Positions 1 to 8,889 of a stretch of 55,898 nucleotides of DNA are shown piece after piece. Origin of the DNA: CAYVVD01 sp964454975 (lineage in GTDB: Bacteria; Bacteroidota; Ignavibacteria; Kapaibacteriales; UBA2268); assembly GCA_964454975.1 (NCBI GenBank), contig CAYVVD010000020.1, positions 1-55,898 on the forward strand, in the 5' to 3' direction. Every line of letters starts with the position of its first letter. Positions within the stretch are counted from its first letter, which is position 1. The notes beneath the pieces were generated by a model. The model did not search any database and was not told the origin of the DNA. It saw nothing but the letters and a program-made list of their open reading frames with translations. A program made the position numbers and the translations under genes.

Positions 1-1029
1 TTTGTCAATCCATTCAACCAGGTATTCAAACTGGTCAGGCTCAACCGGAAGGAATATCTCTTTTGGAATAAAATCAGATTCAATATACCATCGCTCGAAT
101 GTGCGCCGGATTATTTCGCTGTCTTTCTTTTCGAGAGCATTAATAACAATGAAAAACCTTTTGCCGGTCAACTTACCTTCACGAACCTTGAATACAAGCG
201 TACATGCTTTATCGTCAATTCTTGCAATGCCGAAAATATCCCGATCCATGAAATCCTTGCTTACGATTTTTTGCTTAGATGAGTATTCCTTAAGCAATGT
301 CAGTTTATTACGTACAATCGCAGCTTCCTCGAACTTAAGTTCGTCGGAAAGCCTTTTCATTTCTTCTTCGAACAACCTTTCCAAATCTTTTGTCTTTCCG
401 TTGAGAATTTGAATCGCCTGATTGATTTTCTCCCTGTAATTTAGCCTTGGAACAAAGCCTTCGCAGGGGCCGTCACATTTGTGGATATGATAATCGAGGC
501 AGAGCTTGAATTTACCTTTTTCAATACTTTCTTCTGAGAGTTTTAAATCGCAACTGCGTATCAGAAACAAAGTTCTAAGGACACGCATCAGCATTTTCAA
601 AGGCCTCACTTCAGTAAATGGCCCAATGTACTTTGAACCGTCCTTTACAACATTTCTGGTTGGGAATATTCGTGGAAATTCTTCATTTGTTATCCTTACA
701 TAAGGATAGGATTTATCATCTTTTAAATTAACGTTGTAGCGTGGCTTAAGCTTTTTAATTAGCGTATCCTCAAGTATAAGAGCTTCTGCTTCAGTATCTG
801 TAACAATTACTTCCACATCGACAATTTTACCGGTCATTGCCTTTGTTTTCGCATCAGCAGGACCACCTTTTTTAAAATAGGAACGAACACGGTCGCGAAG
901 GCGGATAGCCTTTCCGACATAGATCACATTGCCGTTTTTGTTCTTGAATTGGTATATCCCGGGTTTCCGGGGAAGTGAGTTTACTTTGTCAAGCACAGGC
1001 CTCTGTATATCTTGCTGAAGAGTGCTCAA
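1..1029 (-). CDS. uvrC: UvrABC system protein C (excinuclease subunit C), 3' end beyond the window
   Basis: UvrC makes the incisions in nucleotide excision repair together with UvrB. Reading the minus strand from a TTG at 1029, the first 343 residues are visible. An N-terminal GIY-YIG nuclease domain carries the motif PGIYQFKNKNGNVIYVGKA. It is followed by the conserved YNVNLKDDKSYPYVRIT segment and a UVR (UvrB-binding) motif near residues 205-235 (LFEEEMKRLSDELKFEEAA). The C-terminal RNase H-like nuclease and HhH domains lie beyond the window edge. The TTG start is chosen because an AGGAG ribosome site sits about 8 bases upstream and no in-frame ATG fits. It follows the upstream SDR stop codon after one base, so the two are probably co-transcribed. 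Confidence 0.95.
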   Translation of the reverse strand, partial: MSTLQQDIQRPVLDKVNSLPRKPGIYQFKNKNGNVIYVGKAIRLRDRVRSYFKKGGPADAKTKAMTGKIVDVEVIVTDTEAEALILEDTLIKKLKPRYNVNLKDDKSYPYVRITNEEFPRIFPTRNVVKDGSKYIGPFTEVRPLKMLMRVLRTLFLIRSCDLKLSEESIEKGKFKLCLDYHIHKCDGPCEGFVPRLNYREKINQAIQILNGKTKDLERLFEEEMKRLSDELKFEEAAIVRNKLTLLKEYSSKQKIVSKDFMDRDIFGIARIDDKACTLVFKVREGKLTGKRFFIVINALEKKDSEIIRRTFERWYIESDFIPKEIFLPVEPDQFEYLVEWIDK

Positions 1030-1030
1030 A

Positions 1031-1747
1031 TCACAGGTCTCCTAACTGCGGCCTCAGTATAATCTCCTCAGGCATTGCCCTTTCAGTAGAGCACATTTCG
1101 ATAGAATGGTAAACAGCTTCAGCAACATCTTCCGGTTTCATCATAACATCGGCAAATTTATCGCGTACATTTGGACTCCAGATTTCTGTTTCCGTCGCAC
1201 CGGGAACAAAGTTAATCACTTTTATACCTTTACCCCTTACTTCCTCACGCAAACAGGAAATCATTGAATGCGCCGCAGCTTTCGTTGAAGCATAGAGTGT
1301 ATTTTGCGGGAAATTTGTCTTCACTGCTATCGAGGAAATATTTATTATGATTCCTTTCTTCTTGATAATCATGCCGGGCAAAACTACCTGGGTACAATTA
1401 AAAACTCCTTTCACATTGGAGTTATAAATAGAATCAAAATCTTCCTCATCCATATCAGAAAATTCCTTGAATATACCAATCCCGGCATTGTTAATCAGAA
1501 TATTCACTTCACCTATTGAAATACTGATTTTTTCATACACATTTTTTACAGCATCCCTTTTGGAAACATCGCACGGAAAAAAGAAGACATTGGGTTTCAT
1601 ACCAATGTTCTCTTTTATTACATCGTAAGAGGATGGCTTTCTCGAGCTTAAAATAACAGTTGCATCCGTTTGTGACAACCTGCTTGCAATCGCCAGGCCG
1701 ATACCCCGGCTTGCCCCGGTAACCCAAATCCTGTAATCCTTCATCAT
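1031..1747 (-). CDS. Short-chain dehydrogenase/reductase (SDR family)
   Basis: A 238-residue classical SDR with a Rossmann fold that oxidises or reduces an alcohol/carbonyl with NAD(P)H. The nucleotide-binding motif TGASRGIG lies at residues 10-17, the structural NNAG near residue 87, a catalytic Ser in the NISSIAV stretch and the YASTK catalytic Tyr/Lys pair near residues 153-157. The Arg in TGASRGIG and the SSRKP segment after strand 2 hint at NADPH preference, which is an inference. The substrate cannot be told from sequence; relatives include 3-oxoacyl-ACP reductases and YdfG-like enzymes. It starts ATG-ATG behind an AGGAAAGG site and runs into uvrC with a one-base gap. Confidence 0.9.
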   Translation of the reverse strand: MMKDYRIWVTGASRGIGLAIASRLSQTDATVILSSRKPSSYDVIKENIGMKPNVFFFPCDVSKRDAVKNVYEKISISIGEVNILINNAGIGIFKEFSDMDEEDFDSIYNSNVKGVFNCTQVVLPGMIIKKKGIIINISSIAVKTNFPQNTLYASTKAAAHSMISCLREEVRGKGIKVINFVPGATETEIWSPNVRDKFADVMMKPEDVAEAVYHSIEMCSTERAMPEEIILRPQLGDL

Positions 1748-1821
1748 GACCCTTTCCTGATAAATTTTGCTACTGAATCTGACCGTATTACATTTGCATT
1801 TAGTATTTGAGTCAATGCAAG

Positions 1822-3132
1822 ATGAGTCTTAATATAAAAAATGAATCCGACAAGACGGATAAGCAAAAAATACTTGAAGAAATTTTTGCTCTCCAACGCT
1901 TTGGAATTAAACCCGGTCTCGAAAGAACTTTAGATTTGCTTGGCTATCTTGGCAATCCGCATAATAATCTGAAATGTTTTCATATTTCCGGCACAAACGG
2001 AAAAGGCTCAGTTGCTTCTATAATTGCTTCTATTCTTGCTGAGGCGGGTTATAAAACAGGACTTTACACTTCTCCCCATCTTGTTGAATTTAATGAGAGG
2101 ATTAGAATCAATAGAGTTAAAATTTCGGATGATTATTTGATTGACTATTACTACGGTATTAAGGAAAAATCAATTCAGGTTGGGGCTACTTTCTTTGAAT
2201 TAACTACCGCTCTTGCGTTTAAATACTTTGCGGACAACAACGTTGATTACGCAATCATTGAAGCCGGGATGGGAGGAAGGTATGATTCAACTAACGTGAT
2301 AATACCCTTGGTATCAGTTATAACACCAATAGGGCTTGACCACCAGAAATACCTTGGTAGCACAATAGAGGAAATTAGTTTTGACAAGTCCGGGATTATA
2401 AAACCCGGGGTTCCTGTTGTAACATCAAGCCAGGAGCAGGCAGCCATTGAAATTATTTCGAATGTTGCCAAAGAAAAGGAATCAGAATTATTTCATGTTG
2501 ATTTGAATTCAATTATTAATAATTCAACGAATGAAGATTTAACACAAAGTATAGAATTAGAAATTAATGATGTTGTGAGGGAATTTACTTTTCCGGGGCC
2601 CGGTAACTTCAGGGCCATAAATCTTCAAACTGCTATTTCAGCACTCAATGCAGCAGGAATGGAGAAGATAATCGAAAGCGGTGCATGTGAAAGTGGTATA
2701 ATCAACATTATTAGAAACTCAGGCTACAGGGGGCGAATTGATGTAATCAGCCGCAATCCAATCAAAATTATTGATACAGCACACAACCCACATGCTGTCA
2801 AATCACTGGTTGATGCTCTAACAAAGGTTCCGGTGTTTGCACCCAATATTTATTTTTCAATGATGAACGACAAGGATATTCAAAAATGCCTGGAACAAAT
2901 TAGGATTATTTCGCCAAACCTGAACATTGTTCGATTGCCGATTGATCGAGCAGCACAACCTGGAGAAATAAAGGCAATAGCTGAAAATTCGGGTTTTAAA
3001 AGGATCCACATAACAGAAAGCATAGAAGAGTTAATTTCGGATTTCTTTGAATCTTCACAGCAAAGCCTCGCATTAGGCAGTTTCTACCTTGCCGAACATC
3101 TCTACAGGCACATGGATGTGGATAAAAACTGA
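1822..3132 (+). CDS. folC: Bifunctional folylpolyglutamate synthase / dihydrofolate synthase
   Basis: FolC adds glutamate to dihydropteroate and tetrahydrofolates using ATP, in the cytoplasm. The Mur-ligase-type P-loop GTNGKGSVAS and the following YTSPHLVEFNERI segment are diagnostic. The central ATPase motif GLDHQKYLG and the C-terminal IIDTAHNPHA motif are also present. The length (436 residues from ATG 1822) is normal. The frame is open back to a TTG at 1807, but neither start has a good ribosome site; ATG is preferred. It is divergent from the SDR gene and 60 bases upstream of purH, which needs 10-formyl-tetrahydrofolate, so the pairing is metabolically sensible. Confidence 0.93.
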   Translation: MSLNIKNESDKTDKQKILEEIFALQRFGIKPGLERTLDLLGYLGNPHNNLKCFHISGTNGKGSVASIIASILAEAGYKTGLYTSPHLVEFNERIRINRVKISDDYLIDYYYGIKEKSIQVGATFFELTTALAFKYFADNNVDYAIIEAGMGGRYDSTNVIIPLVSVITPIGLDHQKYLGSTIEEISFDKSGIIKPGVPVVTSSQEQAAIEIISNVAKEKESELFHVDLNSIINNSTNEDLTQSIELEINDVVREFTFPGPGNFRAINLQTAISALNAAGMEKIIESGACESGIINIIRNSGYRGRIDVISRNPIKIIDTAHNPHAVKSLVDALTKVPVFAPNIYFSMMNDKDIQKCLEQIRIISPNLNIVRLPIDRAAQPGEIKAIAENSGFKRIHITESIEELISDFFESSQQSLALGSFYLAEHLYRHMDVDKN

Positions 3133-3192
3133 TGCCTTTCTCTCTTTTTTCTATTAAGTTTGAAGATTATAGCGTTTTGATTGGAGGAGAAA

Positions 3193-4728
3193 ATGATTAT
3201 CCGTAGAGCTTTAATTTCAGTTTCAGATAAGACCGGTATAGTTCAATTTGCAGAAGGACTTTCAAATTTCGGTATTGAAATTTTTTCTACAGGCGGCACA
3301 GCAAATATGCTGGCTGATGCAGGTATCAATGTTAAGGAGGTTTCTGAACTTACCGGATTCCCGGAAATTCTGGAAGGCCGTGTAAAAACATTGCACCCCG
3401 CTGTTCACTCCGGTTTGCTGGCTAAACTGGATAACGAGAATCATTTATCGCAGATAAAAAAACAGGGCTTTGAATCAATAGACCTTCTTGTTGTGAATCT
3501 ATATCCATTTGAAAAAACACTTGCCAATCCAGCAGCTACACACGATGAACTGGTAGAAAACATAGACATTGGCGGCCCAACGATGCTGCGTTCCGCTGCA
3601 AAAAATTACAAATTTACCATTCCTGTTTGCAACCCGGTGCGGTATGATGAAATTTTAGATTCCATAAAGAACAGTGGAGATTTGAGCGAAGAAAAACGTA
3701 AAGAACTTGCTGCAGAAATATTCTCGCACACTGCATATTATGATTCGCTGATTTCAGGTTATTTCAATAAAAAAATCAAAAATGAAATCCCGTCTGAATT
3801 TGGAATACCAATGAAATTAAGCGGTGTTTTAAGATATGGTGAAAATCCTCACCAACAGGCAGCCCTTTACGGAAATTATGAGAAAATTTTCAAGAAGCTG
3901 CATGGCAAAGAGCTTTCTTATAACAACATTCTCGACATTGATGCAGCTGCAAAACTTATAGTTGAATTTAATGATAAACCTACAGTCGCAATAATAAAAC
4001 ATCTTAATCCATGTGGTGTTGCCACCGGCAATACTCTTTCAGATGCATACGAAAAAGCTTTTGCGACGGATACTGTTTCTCCATTTGGCGGTATAATAGC
4101 ATTTAACAGGGAAGTGGATAAGAAAACCGCCGAAACTGTTCATGGAATATTCACCGAGCTTTTAATTGCACCCTCATTTTCAAATGAAGCGCTTGAAGTA
4201 TTAACAAAGAAAAAGGACCGCAGGTTAATCCGGGCCAGTTATGAAATGCTGAAAGAGAGCCTCGGTTTTGATTTTAAATCTGTTGCCGGTGGCATTCTTT
4301 ATCAAAAGACAGATACCGAATTATTTTCGAATGATGGATTCAAAACGGTAACAAAAAGGGCTCCCGGTAATGAAGAACTCGAAGCATTGCAATTCGCCTG
4401 GAAAGTTTGCAAGCATGTAAAGTCGAATGCTATAGTATATACATCAAATGACAGGACATTGGCCATTGGTGCCGGACAAATGTCGCGCGTTGATTCATCA
4501 CGAATTGCTGTGGAGAAAGCAAAGCTGATGGGCATTAGCCTGGAGGGCTCGGTGTGTGCTTCCGATGCTTTTTTCCCGTTTGCTGACGGACTCGAGCAGG
4601 CAGCTGAAGCAGGAGCAACAGCAGTAATCGAACCGGGTGGTTCAATCCGCGATGAAGAAGTGATTAAAGCAGCCGACGAAAGGAATATTGCTATGATATT
4701 TACAGGAATGCGGCATTTCAGGCACTAA
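3193..4728 (+). CDS. purH: Bifunctional AICAR formyltransferase / IMP cyclohydrolase
   Basis: PurH performs the last two steps of IMP synthesis. The N-terminal MGS-like cyclohydrolase domain (about residues 1-200) shows ISVSDKTGI, STGGTA and EGRVKTLHP. The C-terminal AICAR transformylase carries LRYGENPHQ, KHLNPCGVA and DAFFPFADG, including the Lys-His pair of the formyl transfer site. At 511 residues it is full length. An upstream in-frame TTG (3181) exists, but the strong GGAGGAG ribosome site at 3183-3189 places the start at ATG 3193. It follows folC and is probably in the same transcript. Confidence 0.96.
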   Translation: MIIRRALISVSDKTGIVQFAEGLSNFGIEIFSTGGTANMLADAGINVKEVSELTGFPEILEGRVKTLHPAVHSGLLAKLDNENHLSQIKKQGFESIDLLVVNLYPFEKTLANPAATHDELVENIDIGGPTMLRSAAKNYKFTIPVCNPVRYDEILDSIKNSGDLSEEKRKELAAEIFSHTAYYDSLISGYFNKKIKNEIPSEFGIPMKLSGVLRYGENPHQQAALYGNYEKIFKKLHGKELSYNNILDIDAAAKLIVEFNDKPTVAIIKHLNPCGVATGNTLSDAYEKAFATDTVSPFGGIIAFNREVDKKTAETVHGIFTELLIAPSFSNEALEVLTKKKDRRLIRASYEMLKESLGFDFKSVAGGILYQKTDTELFSNDGFKTVTKRAPGNEELEALQFAWKVCKHVKSNAIVYTSNDRTLAIGAGQMSRVDSSRIAVEKAKLMGISLEGSVCASDAFFPFADGLEQAAEAGATAVIEPGGSIRDEEVIKAADERNIAMIFTGMRHFRH

Positions 4729-4793
4729 AAACAGCACATTTCTGGAAATCATTTTTATTCATATTTCACTTTTCATTTTTCATTGGTATTGCT

Positions 4794-5297
4794 TTGGCTT
4801 TTAGATTCTCTTCCATACAAAAAAAAGAAGCCGAAAAGGATAAGGTTCACCAGCTTGTAAATTTCAGGCTCGGGGAGGAGGAATTTGGTGTGGAAATCCT
4901 AAATACCCGAAGCATTGTCAGGATGATGGAAATAACGAAGCTACCCGAAACTCCTGAATACATTCTCGGTATAATCATCCTGCAGGGGCAGGTAATTCCA
5001 ATTCTCGACCTGCGAACAAGGCTAAGGATTAAATCCAAACCTTATGATTGTGATACTAGAATAATAATAGCTGAGTTTGAAAAATTGAACGCCGGGTTCA
5101 TTGTTGATTCTGTCCGCGAAGTTTTGCGTATTAAAGAGTCATCAATAAAACCGCCCCCGGATAATATGGCAGGTTTGGATACAATGTATATTACTTCGAT
5201 CGCCAGACACGAGGGCAGACTCATAGTCATTCTCGACTTTTCCAAGATCCTCAGCAAAAATGAATCACGCCGGTTGGAAGAAATCAGCAAAAGTTAG
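4794..5297 (+). CDS. cheW: CheW-domain coupling protein
   Basis: A 167-residue single-domain CheW protein, which in chemotaxis arrays bridges receptors and the CheA kinase. Family features are visible: the LVNFRLGEEEFGVEI strand pair near residue 22, the IVRMMEITKLPETPEYILGI segment, the conserved GQVIPILDLR and the late VILDFSKIL strand. No ATG precedes the domain, so the start is probably the TTG at 4794 (or an ATT further up), with no clear ribosome site. No receptor, cheA, cheY or flagellar gene lies nearby, so its partners are elsewhere. Its stop codon overlaps that of the convergent gene by four bases. Confidence 0.88.
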   Translation: MAFRFSSIQKKEAEKDKVHQLVNFRLGEEEFGVEILNTRSIVRMMEITKLPETPEYILGIIILQGQVIPILDLRTRLRIKSKPYDCDTRIIIAEFEKLNAGFIVDSVREVLRIKESSIKPPPDNMAGLDTMYITSIARHEGRLIVILDFSKILSKNESRRLEEISKS

Positions 5298-6601
5298 AGT
5301 TTAGCCATCAACCTGATATACATCATAAAAGCCGGATCTGTCCTTGGCATTCCTTCAAGCCCAATGTTATATATTGATTTCATCAAACTTCCCGGTAAAT
5401 AAACCCCATTCCCATATTCAATAAAAATTCCTTTCAGGTAGGTAAAACGAACAATAAAATCCACCTCGCTGCCAAAATCGTTCCTGCCCTGAGCGTCCTT
5501 TTGGTTTGAAAGGAAATGATGATACATTAATTCAAGTGCCCATTTCTCACCGGGTTTCCACCCGAAACCACCATGAAAGTCGTTAATCCCAAGCCCCATA
5601 GTTCCTGTGCTTAGATTGTTATAATAATCCATCAGGCCAAGGAACTTATGTTTTGCTCCGAGCTTATTATTGAAAAGCAATTGTTTTTCTTCTCCGGGAC
5701 TATTTCCGGATATTATGTCTGTTCCTGCCTGCAGGCTTATTTTATAAAACAATGGCATTTCAAAATTCAATGAAAAGAGGTATGCCGAAATATCATTAAC
5801 ACTTTCTTCGATATCACCCATGATTCCTGCACGGTTTTGCATTTCACCAAATTGGTATGCAAATTCGAGAATGACTTTAGAGCTCGAAATATCACCAAAA
5901 TAGTTTATACCACCGGTTGTGCGGCAAATGTCAGACTCCAAGATCATTCCCGGGCTTTCACGGGAAGTGAAAATGTCATGCTCATTATATAAAAAGAATG
6001 CTCCCCGATGCCCATCAATTCTCTGTTCTGCCCAAAGTCCCGTAATCCACTCTCCATCATATTCATCAGCGGGATAAGGATAATTCCCGGGAACAGCGGT
6101 TGACTTATATGGCTCAGATGAATTTTCCTGTGCAGCAAATAAATCCAGTGAAAAATCTTTCTTTTTGATTGATACAACTCCCCCATCGAACAGTCTTTCT
6201 GTATAGTTCCATGGACTTGTACCAATGAAACGTCCTGTACCGAAGTCCAACTGGTACCGGCCCGCAAGCAAATCGAGGTGTATGCTGTCCCATGGCAACG
6301 CAGTTTTAAATTTTGCATACCCCCTGAAAAGGTCAAGATTTGCACGCCGGGCAACAACATTACCCTCCTCTCCCCAAATACGGGAATCCTGGAATTCAAC
6401 CAGTAATTCAAATTCATCGCCAATTGATTTTGTGATTCCTGCGCGTGTTTTCATACTTGTGAAGTTAAGCGGATAAGTTTTATGGCTGAAATCGCGGCCG
6501 TCAAGTATAGGTATTATTTCAACCAGTCCTGTAAATTTCCAGTCGTCATCGGCGTTCAGGAATAAAACGCTAACAAACATAAAAAATAGTATTTTCTTCA
6601 T
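5294..6601 (-). CDS. Exported beta-barrel outer-membrane protein (alginate-export/porin-like)
   Basis: A 435-residue protein with a signal peptide (MKKILFFMFVSVLFLNA) followed by alternating amphipathic strands rich in aromatic and glycine residues, typical of a large outer-membrane barrel. Segments such as LLAGRYQLDFGTGRFIGT and FGWKPGEKWALELMYHH resemble the alginate-export superfamily, but the transported solute is unknown and the family call is an inference. The start at 6601 is chosen because it begins the signal peptide; the frame extends seven codons up to a TTG at 6622. The gene is convergent with cheW, with stop codons overlapping, and nothing nearby suggests a pathway. Confidence 0.75.
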   Translation of the reverse strand: MKKILFFMFVSVLFLNADDDWKFTGLVEIIPILDGRDFSHKTYPLNFTSMKTRAGITKSIGDEFELLVEFQDSRIWGEEGNVVARRANLDLFRGYAKFKTALPWDSIHLDLLAGRYQLDFGTGRFIGTSPWNYTERLFDGGVVSIKKKDFSLDLFAAQENSSEPYKSTAVPGNYPYPADEYDGEWITGLWAEQRIDGHRGAFFLYNEHDIFTSRESPGMILESDICRTTGGINYFGDISSSKVILEFAYQFGEMQNRAGIMGDIEESVNDISAYLFSLNFEMPLFYKISLQAGTDIISGNSPGEEKQLLFNNKLGAKHKFLGLMDYYNNLSTGTMGLGINDFHGGFGWKPGEKWALELMYHHFLSNQKDAQGRNDFGSEVDFIVRFTYLKGIFIEYGNGVYLPGSLMKSIYNIGLEGMPRTDPAFMMYIRLMAKL

Positions 6602-6622
6602 TATCACTTCGGTTTTCAGCAA

Positions 6623-6859
6623 ATATAAGAAAGGGGCGGGTAATGGAATCTGTTTAGCCGGATGAAATATGATTTAACTTTAGTTGCAGAATCACACGAT
6701 CGTGCATCTTTCATGAATCGCAAAACATTTATTCCGAATACTTCACACGTGCATATAGATCCCATTTTCAACATTTTCTGAGTTAAAGAGATTCACCTAC
6801 TTTCGATGATGGACAGGATAAATAGTAAATATTTAGGACTTCCCAAGGTACTTATTTAG
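6623..6859. other. Intergenic region with a small perfect palindrome
   Basis: This AT-rich gap separates the barrel-protein gene start (6601) from the stop of the 615-residue gene upstream on the same strand (6860). It contains CACGATCGTG (6695-6704), a perfect 10-base palindrome that could be an operator. No ORF, RNA or clear terminator is visible. Confidence 0.4.
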
Positions 6860-8707
6860 CTAATCAGTTAACAGGACTTCTTTTTGGGAAGTTGTGATTA
6901 AGGACAGGATTTCTTCTTTGAGTTTGATTAGTTTCTTCTCGCCGGCTTTAAGTTCTTTCAGAATCTCAGATTTTGTTTCTATAAAAACATCGCTGAGGTT
7001 TTCAAAAAGCTGTTGGTAATAGAGAATGCCTTCTTTCAGGTTGTTTACAAATTCTATTAAATACTTCTCAGTACCGGCCGAAACAGAATCGCGCGCATCG
7101 GCTATCTTCTTTTTCAGGAAATCAATATAGAGCTCCAATTCTTTAATAAACATGTGAGGCCTGTCTGTTCTTGAAATAACATTTACTCTTCCATAGATAT
7201 GGTCTGTTATCTCTTTCAGGCTCATCACTTTTGAAAAATATGCCATATTTGGACCGGGGCAGATGGAAACACCTTTGCCGTCGCCATTAGTTTCAAGTTT
7301 ATTTACGAGGAGAGCGGCAGTACTCAATCCGACGCACAAGCAGGATTTTTCGACAACACTATCGAGTGCGGCTTTACGTGCACCCGGTTCCAGGCCTTCG
7401 CTTTCAATTTCCTTGATTTTAAGGAACTGGTACTGACGTGATGCAGTGCAGATTTTCTTTTCAGTAAAGCTATTATTAGATATAAGATATTTTTTGGGGC
7501 ATTTGCTCCCTGGTTTGCCTTTGTCAATCAATTCAGACTTTTCAATATCCTTCGAATTACCACGCAGGCTGTTGAAAGGAACACCCAAAGGTGAAATATC
7601 ACTTAGATACAGGTCTTTTTCTTTAGCTTCTGTGAGTTTATTCAAAGTATAATTATCGACAGTAGTTACTTCAGGAACAAGTAGAAATGGAGTTCCCCAA
7701 CCTACGGAGTCAACCTTGTAATGCTCAAGTAGAAAACGATGCTCTTCGGCTGTGCCTACACCACCCTGCACAGTTACCCTGGTAGGGAAAATATCAGATG
7801 GAGGTTTAATTTCTTTGGTGCCGAGGGATTTTACATATATCTCGTTCATGGCCTCTATCAATTCCGAACGCCTGTCGCGAAATTCAGCGAGTATTGGGCC
7901 AAGCAAATACCCGTTTGTTGCAAACGCATGCCCACCGCAATTTAGCCCGGATTCTATCCTGAATTCAGATACCCAAATCCCTTTTTTTGCAAGATATTTG
8001 CCCTGGATTAACGCCGACCTGTAATCGCTTACTTTTATAATAACTTTCTTTTTTAATTCTCCGCTATTATCCGGAAAGAACTTTTCAAGGGTTCCAAGAT
8101 AGTTGTATAATTTTGGATTCATCCCGGCAGAAAAGACTATAGATGAATTTAATTCGCTGTTTGCAAAGCCTCTCAGAGCTGCATGGGCATCATTGAATTC
8201 AGATGCTAATTTCTTTCCGTCCCTGTAATTTTCCTTATCTACCTTTGTCATTATATTAACATCAATATTACCCATTCGAAATTCTTCAACAGAATTTTCC
8301 GGGATGGAACCATTACCGACTGCTTTGCCATTTCTGAAATGTTTAGTCCGGTTATTATCCCCGGGCAACAAAGAATAGTAATGATTTTTATATTCACTAA
8401 TTCCATTTTGCGGCGAATTCAATTTTTGAAACTTTTCCCGTGATAGTTTTAATATCAGGTTGAGGTAGGCAGTGATTCTTTTTGCCCTGTAATCTTCATC
8501 TTTATTTGAAATTTCGGTGTAATTAAGTCCGTACTTTTTGCAATACATCTCGCGCATGTCTTCAAGTAACTTATCGTCACCAAGAGAAATCACAGAATCT
8601 ATACCATAATGAGATACCTTTAATGGTGTATCAATGGTATAACTAATCCCCATTACGGGGATGTGGAAGGTATGCTTGGTTTTAATCTTTTCCACAATCA
8701 AATTCAA
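6860..8707 (-). CDS. Conserved protein of unknown function, TIM-barrel-like centre with a cysteine cluster and C-terminal coiled coil
   Basis: I do not recognise this 615-residue protein with certainty. The central part (residues 170-375) shows strand/loop patterns like FMN-dependent TIM-barrel oxidoreductases, for example KKVIIKVSDYRSALIQGKYL, FRIESGLNCGGHAF and VTVQGGVGTAEEHRFLL. Residues 400-485 carry C403, C420, C456, C458 and C483 (pattern C-x16-C-x35-C-x-C-x24-C), possibly a metal or Fe-S site. The last 100 residues are helical and charged and look like a coiled coil (SEILKELKAGEKKLIKLKEE). There is no signal peptide, so it is probably cytoplasmic. It is isolated between a terminator-ended sod gene and the barrel protein. 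Function is not assigned. Confidence 0.8.
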   Translation of the reverse strand: MNLIVEKIKTKHTFHIPVMGISYTIDTPLKVSHYGIDSVISLGDDKLLEDMREMYCKKYGLNYTEISNKDEDYRAKRITAYLNLILKLSREKFQKLNSPQNGISEYKNHYYSLLPGDNNRTKHFRNGKAVGNGSIPENSVEEFRMGNIDVNIMTKVDKENYRDGKKLASEFNDAHAALRGFANSELNSSIVFSAGMNPKLYNYLGTLEKFFPDNSGELKKKVIIKVSDYRSALIQGKYLAKKGIWVSEFRIESGLNCGGHAFATNGYLLGPILAEFRDRRSELIEAMNEIYVKSLGTKEIKPPSDIFPTRVTVQGGVGTAEEHRFLLEHYKVDSVGWGTPFLLVPEVTTVDNYTLNKLTEAKEKDLYLSDISPLGVPFNSLRGNSKDIEKSELIDKGKPGSKCPKKYLISNNSFTEKKICTASRQYQFLKIKEIESEGLEPGARKAALDSVVEKSCLCVGLSTAALLVNKLETNGDGKGVSICPGPNMAYFSKVMSLKEITDHIYGRVNVISRTDRPHMFIKELELYIDFLKKKIADARDSVSAGTEKYLIEFVNNLKEGILYYQQLFENLSDVFIETKSEILKELKAGEKKLIKLKEEILSLITTSQKEVLLTD

Positions 8708-8841
8708 ATAATCAAAAACTCAACTTGTAAAATACATTATTTTAGATGGATAATAAATTACAATTCTTTAAGATGGCTATATATTCAAATTATTTGAATT
8801 TAAAAATTGAAGATTAGAAAAATTGAGTATTGGAAAAAATT

Positions 8842-8869
8842 AAAAAAAGGACGCCTTACGAGGGCGTCC
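8842..8869 (-). terminator. Rho-independent terminator after sod
   Basis: On the minus strand the arms GGACGCC and GGCGTCC close a short loop and are followed by seven T and then more T-rich sequence. It lies 20 bases past the sod stop codon. Confidence 0.9.
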
Positions 8870-8889
8870 ATAAATAAAATCATTAGATA

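Noticed and set aside
3133..3192. Possible purine riboswitch before purH
   Set aside because: Only about 60 bases separate folC and purH, too short for the aptamer, and no conserved core was seen.
6860..8707. Nitronate monooxygenase or glutamate-synthase-like assignment
   Set aside because: Some strand patterns fit, but the flavin-binding signatures could not be matched clearly, so no function was given.
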